Source: Pseudoclavibacter sp. AY1F1
GTDB lineage: Bacteria; Actinomycetota; Actinomycetes; Actinomycetales; Microbacteriaceae
DNA length: 64,000 nt
Direction of reading: 5' to 3'
NCBI RefSeq assembly: GCF_002931075.1
Contig: NZ_PSTQ01000002.1
Coordinates: 124,001 to 188,000, forward strand
The notes beneath the pieces were generated by a model. The model searched no databases and was not told the origin of the DNA. It saw only the letters and a program-made list of their open reading frames with translations. Both the position numbers and the translations under genes were made by a program. Positions 26,381-34,752 of the stretch are shown one piece after another. The stretch's first letter is position 1. Every line of letters starts with the position of its first letter.

Positions 26381-26683
26381 TCAGGCTGCCGGCACTGCCT
26401 TCGCCTCGACCTCAACGAACGTGAACTCCTCGTCACTGTCGTTCACGATGTTGTGGTGGCCGCCGGCCTCGCGGCTGTAGCTGACGCCGGCCGTGCACTC
26501 CATCGCAAGCGGATCGGCCGACTCGGTCTCCACCGTCAGCGTTCCCGTCGTCCGCGGCACGACCACGTACGGCATCGTGTGCGTGTGCCAGCCGGTCTCC
26601 GCGCCGGGCGCGAAGCGCCACTCGGTCACGCGGAACCGGTCGTCGTCGACCTGGACGGTGGGGGTGGCGTTGGGGCGGCTCAT
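26381..26683 (-). CDS. Cupin domain protein
   Basis: Single-domain cupin of 100 aa. Motif 1 appears as GAETGWHTHTMPYVVVPRTTG with the two metal-binding histidines, and motif 2 as REAGGHHNIVNDSDEEFTFVEVE. Length fits the small cupin_2-type proteins, which may be enzymes or metabolite sensors. There is no operon partner: the SdpI-like gene converges from one side and a small acidic gene lies upstream on the same strand about 40 bp away. Substrate unknown. Confidence 0.85.
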   Translation of the reverse strand: MSRPNATPTVQVDDDRFRVTEWRFAPGAETGWHTHTMPYVVVPRTTGTLTVETESADPLAMECTAGVSYSREAGGHHNIVNDSDEEFTFVEVEAKAVPAA

Positions 26684-26726
26684 GCGACGACGCTAGCGGT
26701 CCCGCCTGCGGGGCACGCGCATCCGC

Positions 26727-26927
26727 CTAGTTCTGCTCCTCGGCCGGGTCTTCATCTTCCTGCTTCGTCTCCTCGGTGCGGTCGCGGAGCTTATCGGCCA
26801 TCGCGGCGGCGCCTTCGCGCCCGTGCTCGCCCTCGACCTCTTCGATGATGCCGCGAAGGTTCTCGTCGCCCGTCGAGGAATCGTTCGAGTCGTCGGACGC
26901 GGGGGATACGTTCTGTGGGGTGCTCAT
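26727..26927 (-). CDS. Small acidic hypothetical protein
   Basis: Protein of 66 aa, very rich in Glu, Asp and Ser and predicted disordered, with a helical centre (RGIIEEVEGEHGREGAAAMA) and a tail DPAEEQN. Similar short acidic proteins are frequent in actinobacteria and are of unknown role. The clear ATG is preferred over upstream in-frame codons, which lie in sequence that looks non-coding. It may share a transcript with the cupin gene downstream. Confidence 0.55.
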   Translation of the reverse strand: MSTPQNVSPASDDSNDSSTGDENLRGIIEEVEGEHGREGAAAMADKLRDRTEETKQEDEDPAEEQN

Positions 26928-26964
26928 GCCGCGACCGTACGCACCGAGGCTGGACGGCGGCACA

Positions 26965-28137
26965 TCACCGCCCGACTGCCGGCGCCCGTCGGCTCGCGTT
27001 GCGCTCGCTCCTCCCCAACCCGAGCTTCTCGATCGCCCGCACCGCATCCCGCCCCGCCCTGTTCGCCCCGACGGTCGACTGCGACGGTCCGAACCCGATG
27101 AGGTGGATGCGCGGCTCGTCGGCCACCTGCGTGCCCCGCATCGTGATCCCGCCGCGGTCGTTGCGCAGCCCGAGCCCGTCGAGGTGCGTGAGGTCGGCCC
27201 GGAACCCGGTCGCCCACAGGATCGCGTCGACCGGCGTGAACGAGCCGTCGGCCTCGCGCACGCCCTCCGGCTCGATCGCCGTGAACATCGGCCGCCGCTC
27301 GAGCGCCCCGCGCTCCCGGGCGGCTATCGCGTACGGCGACCAGCCGAGGCCCGTGTACGAGACGACGCTGCTCGCGGGCTCGCCCGCCTCGACGTCGGCA
27401 GTCACCCGCGCGATCGTGTTCCTGCCCTCGACCTCTGGGTTGAAATCGTGCTCCAGGAACACCGGCTCGCGCCGCGTGTACCAGAATGCCTGCGCCCCGC
27501 GCGAGATCTCCTCGAGCTGTTGCACGGCCGAGATGCCGCCGCCCACGATCGCGACCCGCTGGCCCGCGAACTCCTCCGCTGACACGTAGTCGCGCGTGTG
27601 CAGCTGTCGCCCCTCGAACGACTCCTGGCCACGGATACTCGGGAGCAGCGGGTTGTTCCAGGTTCCGGTCGCGTTGATGATCGCGCTGGCACGCCATATG
27701 CCGGCGCCGTCTGTGCGCACCAGGAAGTCACCGCGCGGGTCCGAATCGGCGCGCGCCGCTTCAAGTACCCGCACCGGGCGGACGATGGGCAGCGGATGTG
27801 CCTCCTCGAACTCGGCGAAGTACCGCGGCACCGCATCCCGGCTCGACTCATCCTCGCTGCCTGGCGTGCGGGCGAACGTCGGCAGGTCGAAGATGCCGTT
27901 CACGGTCGCCATCGTGAGCGACTCCCAGCGGTGCTGCCACGCGCCACCAGGCCCGGGGTTCGCGTCCAGCATGACGAAGGTGCGGTCGGCGTCCGGCGCA
28001 GCAAGCGCGCTCACGAACCCCCGTCGCTTCAGGTGGAAGCCGGCCGAGAGGCCGGCCTGACCTGCGCCGATCACGACGACCGTCGCGAAGCGAACGGCGC
28101 CAGCCGTGATCTCGTCAGTCAAGATCTCGTCAGGCAC
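26965..28137 (-). CDS. Flavoprotein monooxygenase-like NAD(P)-binding protein
   Basis: Protein of 390 aa with two Rossmann motifs: VVVIGAGQAGLSAGFHLKRR near the N-terminus for FAD and RVAIVGGGISAVQQLEEIS around residue 190 for NAD(P)H. The sequences GPGGAWQHRWESLT and ILWATGFRADLTHL match the flavin monooxygenase/CzcO-like group, which oxygenates small molecules or carries electrons. The GTG start overlaps the stop of the MarR gene by eight bases, so it is co-expressed with and probably regulated by MarR. The substrate is unknown. Confidence 0.87.
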   Translation of the reverse strand: MPDEILTDEITAGAVRFATVVVIGAGQAGLSAGFHLKRRGFVSALAAPDADRTFVMLDANPGPGGAWQHRWESLTMATVNGIFDLPTFARTPGSEDESSRDAVPRYFAEFEEAHPLPIVRPVRVLEAARADSDPRGDFLVRTDGAGIWRASAIINATGTWNNPLLPSIRGQESFEGRQLHTRDYVSAEEFAGQRVAIVGGGISAVQQLEEISRGAQAFWYTRREPVFLEHDFNPEVEGRNTIARVTADVEAGEPASSVVSYTGLGWSPYAIAARERGALERRPMFTAIEPEGVREADGSFTPVDAILWATGFRADLTHLDGLGLRNDRGGITMRGTQVADEPRIHLIGFGPSQSTVGANRAGRDAVRAIEKLGLGRSERNASRRAPAVGR

Positions 28138-28639
28138 GATCCGAACCGCCCTCCTCCTCGTCGAGCCCGAGGTGCCCGCGCAGCGCATCCGTCAGCGACT
28201 CGACCTGGGCCAGCTGCTCGGGGGAGAGGGCGTCGAGGAAGAGCTCCTGGATCGCCTTGAGGTGCGGCACCGAGCCGCGCCGGAAGGCCGTTGCGCCCTC
28301 GTCGGTGAGGCTCACAACCGATCCCCGCGTGTCTTCTGGGCACGGGTCGCGGCGCAACAGTCCGCGCTTCTCCATGCGGCCGAGCTGGTGCGAGAGGCGG
28401 CTGCGCTCCCAGCCGATCGACGACGCGAGCTCGGAAGAGCGCAACGAGCGACCTGGGGCCTCGCGCAGGGCGAGCAGCACACCGTAGTCACCCGTCGAAA
28501 GCGCCGACTCGCTCTGCATGCGGCTCGCCAAGCGGGAATTGAGCACGCTTGTGGTCTCGATGAACCCACGCCAGACACGCAGCTCCTCGGTGCTGATCTG
28601 GGTGCGGGGGCTGATCTGGGTGCGCTGCTGCTTGCTCAT
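28130..28639 (-). CDS. MarR family transcriptional regulator
   Basis: Winged-helix regulator of 169 aa. The DNA-recognition helix region is SSELASSIGWERSRLSHQLG followed by RMEKRGLLRRDP and the wing CPEDTRGSVVSLTDEG. MarR proteins bind palindromes in divergent promoters and release DNA on binding phenolic or oxidising ligands. Here a perfect-arm palindrome lies about 36 bp upstream of the start, and a second one nearer the divergent LLM oxidase. It likely controls itself with the flavoprotein gene and also the divergent LLM/reductase pair. Confidence 0.9.
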   Translation of the reverse strand: MSKQQRTQISPRTQISTEELRVWRGFIETTSVLNSRLASRMQSESALSTGDYGVLLALREAPGRSLRSSELASSIGWERSRLSHQLGRMEKRGLLRRDPCPEDTRGSVVSLTDEGATAFRRGSVPHLKAIQELFLDALSPEQLAQVESLTDALRGHLGLDEEEGGSDRA

Positions 28640-28675
28640 GGGTTTCTCCGCTCGCTTCTGCCTCCATCATGCCAC

Positions 28676-28695
28676 GTAGTTGACATATCAACTAC
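28676..28695. promoter_or_regulatory. MarR operator 1
   Basis: GTAGTTGA-CATA-TCAACTAC has perfect 8-bp arms. It overlaps a likely -35 (TTGACA at 28680-28685) of the LLM gene promoter, with CATGAT 17 bp later as a possible -10. Occupancy would block both directions. Confidence 0.75.
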
Positions 28696-28707
28696 ACCGA
28701 TGCATGA

Positions 28708-28719
28708 TTGACGCGTCAA
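28708..28719. promoter_or_regulatory. MarR operator 2
   Basis: TTGACGCGTCAA is a perfect 12-bp palindrome sharing the TTGA-N4-TCAA core with operator 1, and also the right flank CTAC. The centres are 28 bp apart, somewhat under three helical turns. It covers the expected transcription start of the LLM gene. Confidence 0.7.
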
Positions 28720-28734
28720 CTACTTGGGAATGTG

Positions 28735-29817
28735 ATGAGCGTGAGGGAAGCGATGAGCGCAGTGGATGCAGCCCAGTTCGGATTCGAGATCGGCCTCAAC
28801 TCGTTCGGCGACGTGCCGAACGTCAACGGGCGGCCTCTGTCGGACGCCGAGACCGTCCGCCTCCTCGTCGACGAGGCGCGCCTCGCCGAGAACGTGGGCC
28901 TCGACGTGTTCAGCATCGGCGAGCACTACCGCGAGGGCTTCGTCGACTCGGCCACCCCGGTGATCTTGGCCGGCATCGCGACCGCGACCGAGCGCATCCG
29001 CCTCGGGTCGGCCGTCACCGTGCTCAGCACCAACGACCCCGTGCGCCTGTACAACGAGTTCTCCACCCTCGACGCGCTCTCGAACGGGCGCGCGCAGATG
29101 GTCGTGGGGCGCGCATCCCAGACCCAGTCGTTCCCGCTGTTCGGCTACGACATCGCCGACTACGAGCAGCTCTTCGAGGAGAAGCTCGATCTCTTCATGA
29201 AGCTGCAGCGCAGTGAGTCGGTGACCTGGTCTGGCACCGTGCGCGCGCCGCTGATCGACCAGACGCTGCATCCGACCATGCGCCCGGGCGGTATCCCCAC
29301 CTGGGTGGGTGTCGGCGGCAGCCCCGACTCGGTCGTGCGTGCTGCCCGCTACGGCCTGCCGCTCATGCTAGCCATCATCGGCGGCCAGCCAGAGCGCTTC
29401 GCCGGCCACGTCGACCTCTACTACAGGGCCCTCGAGCAGTTCGGGATGCCCGCCAACCGGGTCGGCCAGCACGCCCTTGGCCTCGTGGCCCAAACCGACG
29501 AGGACGCCGCCGAGATGTGGTGGGAGTCATGGAAGCCCATGGTCGAGACGATGGGCAAGGAGCGCGGCTTCTACCCGCCCACGAAGGACCGCTACCTCAT
29601 GGAGCTCGAGACGGGCGCCCTGTTCGTCGGCTCGCCGGACACGGTCGCGAAGAAGATCGTGCGTATGGTCGAGGCGCTGCGCATCAGCCGTTTCGACCTC
29701 AAGTACGACGTCATCGGCCTGCCCACGGATGCACGCGCCCAGACCATCACCCTGCTCGGCACCGAGGTCGCGCCCCGAGTTCGTGCGCTGCTCGCGAAGG
29801 AGTCCATCAATGTCTAA
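28735..29817 (+). CDS. LLM class flavin-dependent oxidoreductase
   Basis: Luciferase-like monooxygenase fold, 360 aa. Recognisable stretches are FEIGLNSFGDVP, GLDVFSIGEHYREGF, ERIRLGSAVTVLSTNDPVRLYNEFSTLDALSNGRA and IPTWVGVGGSPDSVVRAARYG. Such proteins use reduced FMN or F420. The chosen ATG has GGGA upstream; a second ATG at 28753 with GAGGGAA is an alternative start. The last codons overlap the start of the next gene by eight bases, so the two act together, plausibly the oxygenase with its reductase-like partner. MarR control is expected from the two palindromes. Confidence 0.88.
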   Translation: MSVREAMSAVDAAQFGFEIGLNSFGDVPNVNGRPLSDAETVRLLVDEARLAENVGLDVFSIGEHYREGFVDSATPVILAGIATATERIRLGSAVTVLSTNDPVRLYNEFSTLDALSNGRAQMVVGRASQTQSFPLFGYDIADYEQLFEEKLDLFMKLQRSESVTWSGTVRAPLIDQTLHPTMRPGGIPTWVGVGGSPDSVVRAARYGLPLMLAIIGGQPERFAGHVDLYYRALEQFGMPANRVGQHALGLVAQTDEDAAEMWWESWKPMVETMGKERGFYPPTKDRYLMELETGALFVGSPDTVAKKIVRMVEALRISRFDLKYDVIGLPTDARAQTITLLGTEVAPRVRALLAKESINV

Positions 29818-30598
29818 CGTTCAGCCCTCCGCGAGTCTGCCCTCCGCGAGTCTGCCGGCCGCGAGTCTGCCGGCCGGGAGTCTGCCCACGATCGGGATCC
29901 TCGGCGCAGGCAAGGTCGGCACTGTGCTGGCGCGCCTCCTCATCGGCAGCGGCTACCGCGTGCTCATCTCGGGCTCCGGCGCGCCGAGCAAGATCGACCT
30001 CATCATCGACGTGCTCGTGCCGGGCGCGACCACCGGCATAAGCGCCGAAGTCGCAGCGCAGGCTGACGTGGTCATCCTCGCCCTGCCGCTCGGGAAGGCC
30101 CTGCCGCTCGACGGGCGCGAGGCGATTCCCCGCGACGAACTCCGCGGCAAGCTCGTGATCGACGCCATGAACTTCTGGTGGGAGATCGACGGCGTGCGCG
30201 ACGACCTCAACGACCCGTTCACGGCCAGCAGCGAGCTGGTGCAGGAACTGCTGCCCGACTCTCGCGTCGTCAAGGCGTTCAACCACATGGGCTACCACGA
30301 CCTCGACGAAGGGCCCGTGCCCGCCGGTACACCGGGGCGGCGTGGCATCGGCATCGCGGGCGACGAGGACGCCGACCTGGCGAGCGCCGCCAAACTCGTG
30401 GATGCGGCAGGCTTCGACCCCGTGCTCGTCGGCACCCTGCACGATAGCGTTCTGCTGCAACCTGGCAGCGAGCTCTTCGGGGCCAACTTCTCGGCGGACG
30501 ACGTGCGCGCGACCGCTGAGCGATTCCCCACGACCGAGCGCGGCCTTGAGCTCGAAGCGCTCCGCGCGACCCGGGGGAGCACGGTACCAGCCGCCTGA
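29810..30598 (+). CDS. F420-dependent NADP oxidoreductase-like protein
   Basis: Protein of 262 aa with a Rossmann motif IGILGAGKVGTVLARLLIGS (about residues 28-47), ADVVILALPLG and LVIDAMNFWWEIDG, matching the NADP/F420 oxidoreductase (Fno-like) family. The first 27 residues are an unusual repeat (SASLPSASLPAASLPAGSLP) encoded by a 15-bp tandem DNA repeat, outside the conserved domain. Translational coupling to the LLM oxidase suggests it feeds reduced cofactor to it or handles its product, by inference. True F420 use cannot be decided by eye. Confidence 0.8.
   Translation: MSNVQPSASLPSASLPAASLPAGSLPTIGILGAGKVGTVLARLLIGSGYRVLISGSGAPSKIDLIIDVLVPGATTGISAEVAAQADVVILALPLGKALPLDGREAIPRDELRGKLVIDAMNFWWEIDGVRDDLNDPFTASSELVQELLPDSRVVKAFNHMGYHDLDEGPVPAGTPGRRGIGIAGDEDADLASAAKLVDAAGFDPVLVGTLHDSVLLQPGSELFGANFSADDVRATAERFPTTERGLELEALRATRGSTVPAA
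29823..29892 (+). repeat. 15-bp tandem repeat inside reductase gene
   Basis: Units of GAGTCTGCCNNCCGC recur at 15-bp spacing from 29833, 29848 and 29863 with a partial unit at 29878. The length keeps the reading frame, so copy-number change would lengthen or shorten the N-terminal SASLP array without a frameshift. Confidence 0.8.
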
Positions 30599-30706
30599 CC
30601 GCGAGCCTGAGCCGCGCCAAGCTCCCGCACACCGCGCATCCACGTGCGGATGTTGGACTGCTGGTGTGGCGCAATCGCGTCGACCCGACGAAGCGAAGGA
30701 GACCGA

Positions 30707-30889
30707 ATGGTATTCGAGAACATCGGCGACAAGGCAGCGCAGGCGGCGAACAGCGAGCAGGGCGAGCAGTTCACCGACCACGCGTTCGACGCGGCCGGGG
30801 ACCACGCTGACACGGCGATCGGCAATCAGCACGACGAGCACATCCAGAAGATGCGCGACGGAGCCGACGCGGCAGTCGGCACCGAGTAG
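30707..30889 (+). CDS. Rv0909/MT0933-like small antitoxin-type protein
   Basis: Protein of 60 aa, hydrophilic and helical: VFENIGDKAAQAANSEQGEQ, then FDAAGDHADTAIGNQHDEHI. The pattern of repeated Ala-Asp-Lys/His helices resembles the Rv0909 (MT0933_antitoxin) family. No toxin gene such as Rv0910-type START-domain protein is adjacent, so it may be an orphan or serve another function. GAAGGAG precedes the ATG and a strong terminator follows, so it is its own transcription unit. Confidence 0.6.
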   Translation: MVFENIGDKAAQAANSEQGEQFTDHAFDAAGDHADTAIGNQHDEHIQKMRDGADAAVGTE

Positions 30890-30930
30890 CGGCAGCGAGC
30901 AGCGCCCCACCGCGGCACAGCCGCAGACTT

Positions 30931-30959
30931 CGAAGGCCCGCCCAGGTGGCGGGCCTTCG
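30931..30959 (+). terminator. Intrinsic-type terminator
   Basis: Perfect 12-bp arms around a 5-base loop (30931-30942, 30948-30959), about 40 bp after the small Rv0909-like gene. Confidence 0.8.
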
Positions 30960-30972
30960 GCGTGCCCGCAAC

Positions 30973-31281
30973 GTGCCTGCACGCTTCCCGGATGCGCTCC
31001 TCGCCGGCCCGGTCATCCTCGCCGCGATCCTCTTCGTCGCCACCGCGTTTGTCGTGCGTGCCCGGCCGCCCGCAGTGAGCCCACCGGCTGGGCTCGCCTA
31101 CACGGGCGTTACGCTCGCGGCCGGCATCGGCATCATCGCGGTGTTCGGGGTCTCGTCTCTCGAGACGCACCTCCTGATCTACACCCTGCTGCACTGCCGC
31201 GCTGCCGCCCGGCGCGGCAGTGCAGCTCGCCCAGCTCGCGCGTTCGCTCTCCGAAGATGGGGCCGGGCGCGCCCTCGGTGA
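30973..31281 (+). CDS. Possible small membrane protein
   Basis: From a GTG this frame gives about 102 aa with two hydrophobic helices (ALLAGPVILAAILFVATAFV and AYTGVTLAAGIGIIAVFGV) and an Arg-rich tail that overlaps a large hairpin. The helices look genuine, but no ribosome binding site is clear and the tail is probably not conserved. It could be a real two-helix protein, a remnant or chance. No family recognised. Confidence 0.3.
   Translation: MPARFPDALLAGPVILAAILFVATAFVVRARPPAVSPPAGLAYTGVTLAAGIGIIAVFGVSSLETHLLIYTLLHCRAAARRGSAARPARAFALRRWGRARPR
31188..31226. terminator. Long perfect hairpin between convergent units
   Basis: Arms of 15 bp (31188-31202 and 31212-31226) pair perfectly around a 9-base loop. 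It lies about 70 bp past the stop of the FAD reductase on the minus strand, so it can end that transcript; it also sits inside the doubtful small membrane frame. Confidence 0.6.
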
Positions 31282-31298
31282 ATGAGTCACGGATCGTC

Positions 31299-32606
31299 CT
31301 ACCGGATGCGCGTCTGCAGCTCCTGCGCATCCGTCACGCCGTCGTCGATGACCTTGCGGGCCGCGTCGCGCAGCGATTCGTCCTCGCCGACGTCCCAGAG
31401 CAGCACGCCGACCGGGGCGCCCGACTCGTCGCGGAAGTACACGACTCGGCTCTCCTCCGACTCGCCCGACTCCGGAAGTGCCTCGACGAGCACGTCGAAC
31501 TCGGGGTCGATCGTGCCAATCGCTTCCCACCGCGTACCGAACACCATGGAATAGAAGTACGGCGTGTGCGAATACGGCTCGGTGGCCCCTGCCATCGACT
31601 GCCCCGCGGCCGTGCCCATCTCAGTCGCATTATCGACGTGTTCGACCCGCGTCTGGCCGAGCACCGGGTCGGGGTAGACGGCGATATCGCCAGCAGCCCA
31701 GATTGACGGGTCGACGCTGCGCAGCAGCTCGTCGACGACGACGCCACCCTCGTCGACAACAAGCCCCGCGTCCTCAGCCAGGTCGACCACGGCCTTCGCG
31801 CCCAGCCCGAACACGACGAAGTCCGCCTCCGTCTCGGCGCCATTGTCGAAGACCACCGTCACACCGTCCGGGGAAGTCGCGGGCGAGTTGGGCCCGCTCT
31901 CTGCGTCGGCACCCGCACCCGCACCCTGATCCGCATCCAATTCCGCCGTCTCATCGAACGGCGCCTTGACCTCGGCGCGTACCGCCTCCACGCGCCCCCC
32001 CGGCACCAGCCCGACGCCGTGCTCGACGAACAGGTCCTGGAATCGCTCCGCCAGCGAGGGCGGGAAGGTGGATGCGCCGAGCACCTCGTCGGGGAAGACG
32101 AGGTCGACCTCGACGTGGTTCTGCGCGAGGGCCGCTGCGATCTCGGTGCCGATGTAGCCACCGCCGACAACCACTGCGTGGGCGCCGTCCTCGCTCAGTT
32201 CGCGGAGCCTTCGGTAGTCACTCGCCGAGCGGAAGAAGAGGATGCGAGTGCTCTCGGGCACCTCGATCTCGACGGGCTTCGACCCGGTCGCGAGCAGGAG
32301 CTTGCCGTACGTCACCGTCTCGCCGCCGTCCGTCGTGACGGTCTTCGCTTCGCGGTCGATGCCCGTGACGAGGGTGCCGAGCGTGATCTCGGCACCCGTC
32401 GCCTCGCTCGTCCCAAGCGGCGTCTGGTCCCACGTGAACTCGGGGTCGACCCAGAGCTTCTTCGACAGTGCCGGCCGTGCGTAGGGTTCGTCGACGTCGG
32501 CGCTCAGGATGCCGATCGTGCTCGTCTTGTCCAGTTCCCGGATGCCGCGAGCCGCCGCATCCGCCACCATTCCGCCGCCAATGATCAGGTAGTCGTAAGC
32601 GCTCAT
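31299..32606 (-). CDS. FAD-dependent pyridine nucleotide-disulfide-type reductase
   Basis: Protein of 435 aa in the ferredoxin reductase/AIF-like group. FAD motif YDYLIIGGGMVADAAARG, NAD(P)H motif HAVVVGGGYIGTEIAAAL around residue 140 and the late FAD motif SIWAAGDIAVYPDP are present. No redox-active CxxxxC is seen, so it is not a disulfide reductase proper; ferredoxin, rubredoxin or nitrite-type electron transfer is more likely. A Gly/Ala/Pro-rich insert (GAGAGADAESGPNSPATSPD) in the middle domain is unusual. No ferredoxin gene is adjacent. Monocistronic. Confidence 0.87.
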   Translation of the reverse strand: MSAYDYLIIGGGMVADAAARGIRELDKTSTIGILSADVDEPYARPALSKKLWVDPEFTWDQTPLGTSEATGAEITLGTLVTGIDREAKTVTTDGGETVTYGKLLLATGSKPVEIEVPESTRILFFRSASDYRRLRELSEDGAHAVVVGGGYIGTEIAAALAQNHVEVDLVFPDEVLGASTFPPSLAERFQDLFVEHGVGLVPGGRVEAVRAEVKAPFDETAELDADQGAGAGADAESGPNSPATSPDGVTVVFDNGAETEADFVVFGLGAKAVVDLAEDAGLVVDEGGVVVDELLRSVDPSIWAAGDIAVYPDPVLGQTRVEHVDNATEMGTAAGQSMAGATEPYSHTPYFYSMVFGTRWEAIGTIDPEFDVLVEALPESGESEESRVVYFRDESGAPVGVLLWDVGEDESLRDAARKVIDDGVTDAQELQTRIR

Positions 32607-32659
32607 GCCTCGAGGCTACGAACCCAGCTCGGGTGCCTCCTGAAAGGAGCGTCGGGTGC

Positions 32660-33550
32660 TCACCCGAGCACGGGCACGCGCACCGGTTCCGCGAGGTGTG
32701 TGCCGACGTGCTCGCCGAAGGCCTCGACGGTGTCGGCGACGGCCTCGTCGAAGCCCTTCGCCCACAGTTCGGCGTTGAACACCTCGACCTCGACGTCGCC
32801 CGTGTACCCGGCGTCGTTCACCCACTTCGTGAGCCGCGCGAAGTCGATGATGCCTGCGCCCGGCAGGTGTCGGCTCAGCAGCACGTCGGCTGGCAGGGGA
32901 GTGGCCCAGTCGCACACCTGGTACGAGGCGATGCGGCCGTCCCTGCCGGCACGCGCGATCTGCTCTTCGGCTTCCGGGTCCCACCAGACGTGGAACGAGT
33001 CGATGACCACGCCGACGGCCGGGCTGCCGACACGGTCGGCGAGGTCGAGCGCCTGCTTGAGCGTCGACAGCACGGCCCGGTCGGACGCGTACATCGGATG
33101 CAGCGGCTCGAGCACGAGCGTCACTCCGGCGGCCCGCGCCTCCGGTGCGAGCTCGGCGATGGCCTCTTCGAGGCGGCCTCGGGCCCCCGCCAGGTCGCGG
33201 CTGCCATCTGGGATGCCGCCCGCGACCATGATGAGCGACGCCGACGAACCGGCGGCGCCGGCGGCCGCGAGAGTCGCGGCTTCGTCGATGGCCCTGCGGT
33301 TGTCGTCGATCGCGGCACGGCGTTCAGGGCCCTCGGTCATCGTCACGAAACCGCCGCGGCAGTGGCTCGAGAACCGCAGCCCCGAGTCGGCGAGGATTCG
33401 CGCCGACTCGGCCAGCCCCACCTCTGCGACCGGCTCTCGCCAGAGCCCGATGCTCTGCACGCCCTGGCGGACGGTGGCGTCGACGGCCTCCCGCAGCGAG
33501 GCGTGCTTGATCGTCGCCTGGTTGATCGACAGGCGTGGGTTCGCGGTCAT
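32660..33550 (-). CDS. Sugar phosphate isomerase/epimerase family TIM barrel
   Basis: AP-endonuclease-2-like TIM-barrel protein of 296 aa. It starts PRLSINQATIKHASLREAVD and has GVTLVLEPLHPMYASDRAVL with the metal-binding Glu/His, VGVVIDSFHVWWDPE and the final metal Glu in GDVEVEVFNAELWAKG. These match xylose-isomerase-like or hydroxypyruvate-isomerase-like enzymes in sugar catabolism. The ATG overlaps the stop of the DUF993 gene (ATGA), as the last gene of a three-gene operon with DUF993 and the Gfo/Idh dehydrogenase. Confidence 0.88.
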   Translation of the reverse strand: MTANPRLSINQATIKHASLREAVDATVRQGVQSIGLWREPVAEVGLAESARILADSGLRFSSHCRGGFVTMTEGPERRAAIDDNRRAIDEAATLAAAGAAGSSASLIMVAGGIPDGSRDLAGARGRLEEAIAELAPEARAAGVTLVLEPLHPMYASDRAVLSTLKQALDLADRVGSPAVGVVIDSFHVWWDPEAEEQIARAGRDGRIASYQVCDWATPLPADVLLSRHLPGAGIIDFARLTKWVNDAGYTGDVEVEVFNAELWAKGFDEAVADTVEAFGEHVGTHLAEPVRVPVLG

Positions 33551-34752
33551 GCGTCGACTCCGTTCACGTGCAGCATCGAGTGCCAACGGTGGGCTGCGAG
33601 GTCAGGTCGCTCGAGGGCGCCGCATGCGTTCGCGAGCTCGACGATGCGGGAGAGGTGCGGGAGGCTGCGAGCCGCGTGCAGGCCGCCCACCATCTGGAAC
33701 GCATCCTGGTGCCCATTGAGCCAGCTGAGGAACGCGACCCCCGTCTTGTAGTAGAACGTGGGCGCCGCGAACACCTGGCGCGACAGCTCCTGAGTGGGTT
33801 CGAGGATGCGCCGGAACTCGGCCGGGTCGCCGGCATCGAGCGCCTGCACGGCTGCGGATGCGTTGGGCGCGAGCACGCTGAACGCGCCGAGCAGTGCATC
33901 CGAATAGATGCCATCCGCGTCGTCCTCGATGAGCTCGACGTAGTTGAAGTCGTCGCCCGTGAACATCGTGACCCCCTCGGGGAGGCGGGCGCGCACGGCC
34001 CGCTCGGCGTCCGCGTCCAGCAGGCTCATCTTGATGCCGCTGACCTTGTCGGCGTGCTCCTCGATGAGGTCGATGACCAGGTCGGCAGCCTGCTGCCAGG
34101 CGTCCGCGCCGAAGTAACCGCGCAACGACGGGTCGAACGCGGTGCCGAGCCAGTGCAATACCGCTTTCGACGAGACCGCGCCGAGGACCGTGGTGTAGAC
34201 GCGTCGGTAGTCGTCGGGCGACTGCGCAGCGCGAGCCAGATGGCGGCTTGCCATGATGACGGGCAGCGCACCCTGTGCCTCGGCGAACTCCAGCTCCTCG
34301 AGGTAGGCGCGCTCGATCTCGTCGAGCGTCAGCACCTCCTCTGCGCGGGAATCGGTGTTGACGCCGACAGCGATGCTGCCACCCGCGTCCTTCGCCGCGG
34401 CCGAGCTGCGTGCGATGAGCTCGCGCGTCGCTGCCGCGTCAAGGCCCATGTTGCGCTGGGCCGTGTCCATGGCGTCCGCGACGCCGAGCCCCCACGACCA
34501 CAGCTGCCTGCGGTAGTCGAGCGTCGCATCCCAGTCGATGTCGGCGGTCGCGCCCGGCACATTCTCCGCCGTCGCGCGCGGGATGACGTGCGCCGCCGCG
34601 TACAGCTGACGGGAGCGGAGCCCGCCCGTCGGGCGCTGGAAGGCGGGAGGCTCGAGCAGCTCGATCAGAGATGAGTCACCTGCGGGGGAGAGGAGGGCGA
34701 GGCGAGTGCCGGTGGTGTTACGCGCTGCGGCGATGAGCTCGGTGGAGTTCAC
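33547..34752 (-). CDS. DUF993 family protein (aldolase-like)
   Basis: Protein of 401 aa resembling DUF993, a family related to dihydrodipicolinate-synthase-type TIM barrels. The conserved look is in SRQLYAAAHVIPRA, the segment SGIKMSLLDADAERAVRARL containing the Schiff-base-like lysine and MFTGDDFNYVELIE. GTG is chosen as start because it overlaps the stop of the upstream dehydrogenase gene by four bases and the preceding frame is non-coding. Linked to an oxidoreductase and an isomerase, it probably performs a retro-aldol or hydrolytic step in breakdown of a cyclitol, sugar acid or ketose. The exact reaction is not known to me. Confidence 0.8.
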   Translation of the reverse strand: MNSTELIAAARNTTGTRLALLSPAGDSSLIELLEPPAFQRPTGGLRSRQLYAAAHVIPRATAENVPGATADIDWDATLDYRRQLWSWGLGVADAMDTAQRNMGLDAAATRELIARSSAAAKDAGGSIAVGVNTDSRAEEVLTLDEIERAYLEELEFAEAQGALPVIMASRHLARAAQSPDDYRRVYTTVLGAVSSKAVLHWLGTAFDPSLRGYFGADAWQQAADLVIDLIEEHADKVSGIKMSLLDADAERAVRARLPEGVTMFTGDDFNYVELIEDDADGIYSDALLGAFSVLAPNASAAVQALDAGDPAEFRRILEPTQELSRQVFAAPTFYYKTGVAFLSWLNGHQDAFQMVGGLHAARSLPHLSRIVELANACGALERPDLAAHRWHSMLHVNGVDA

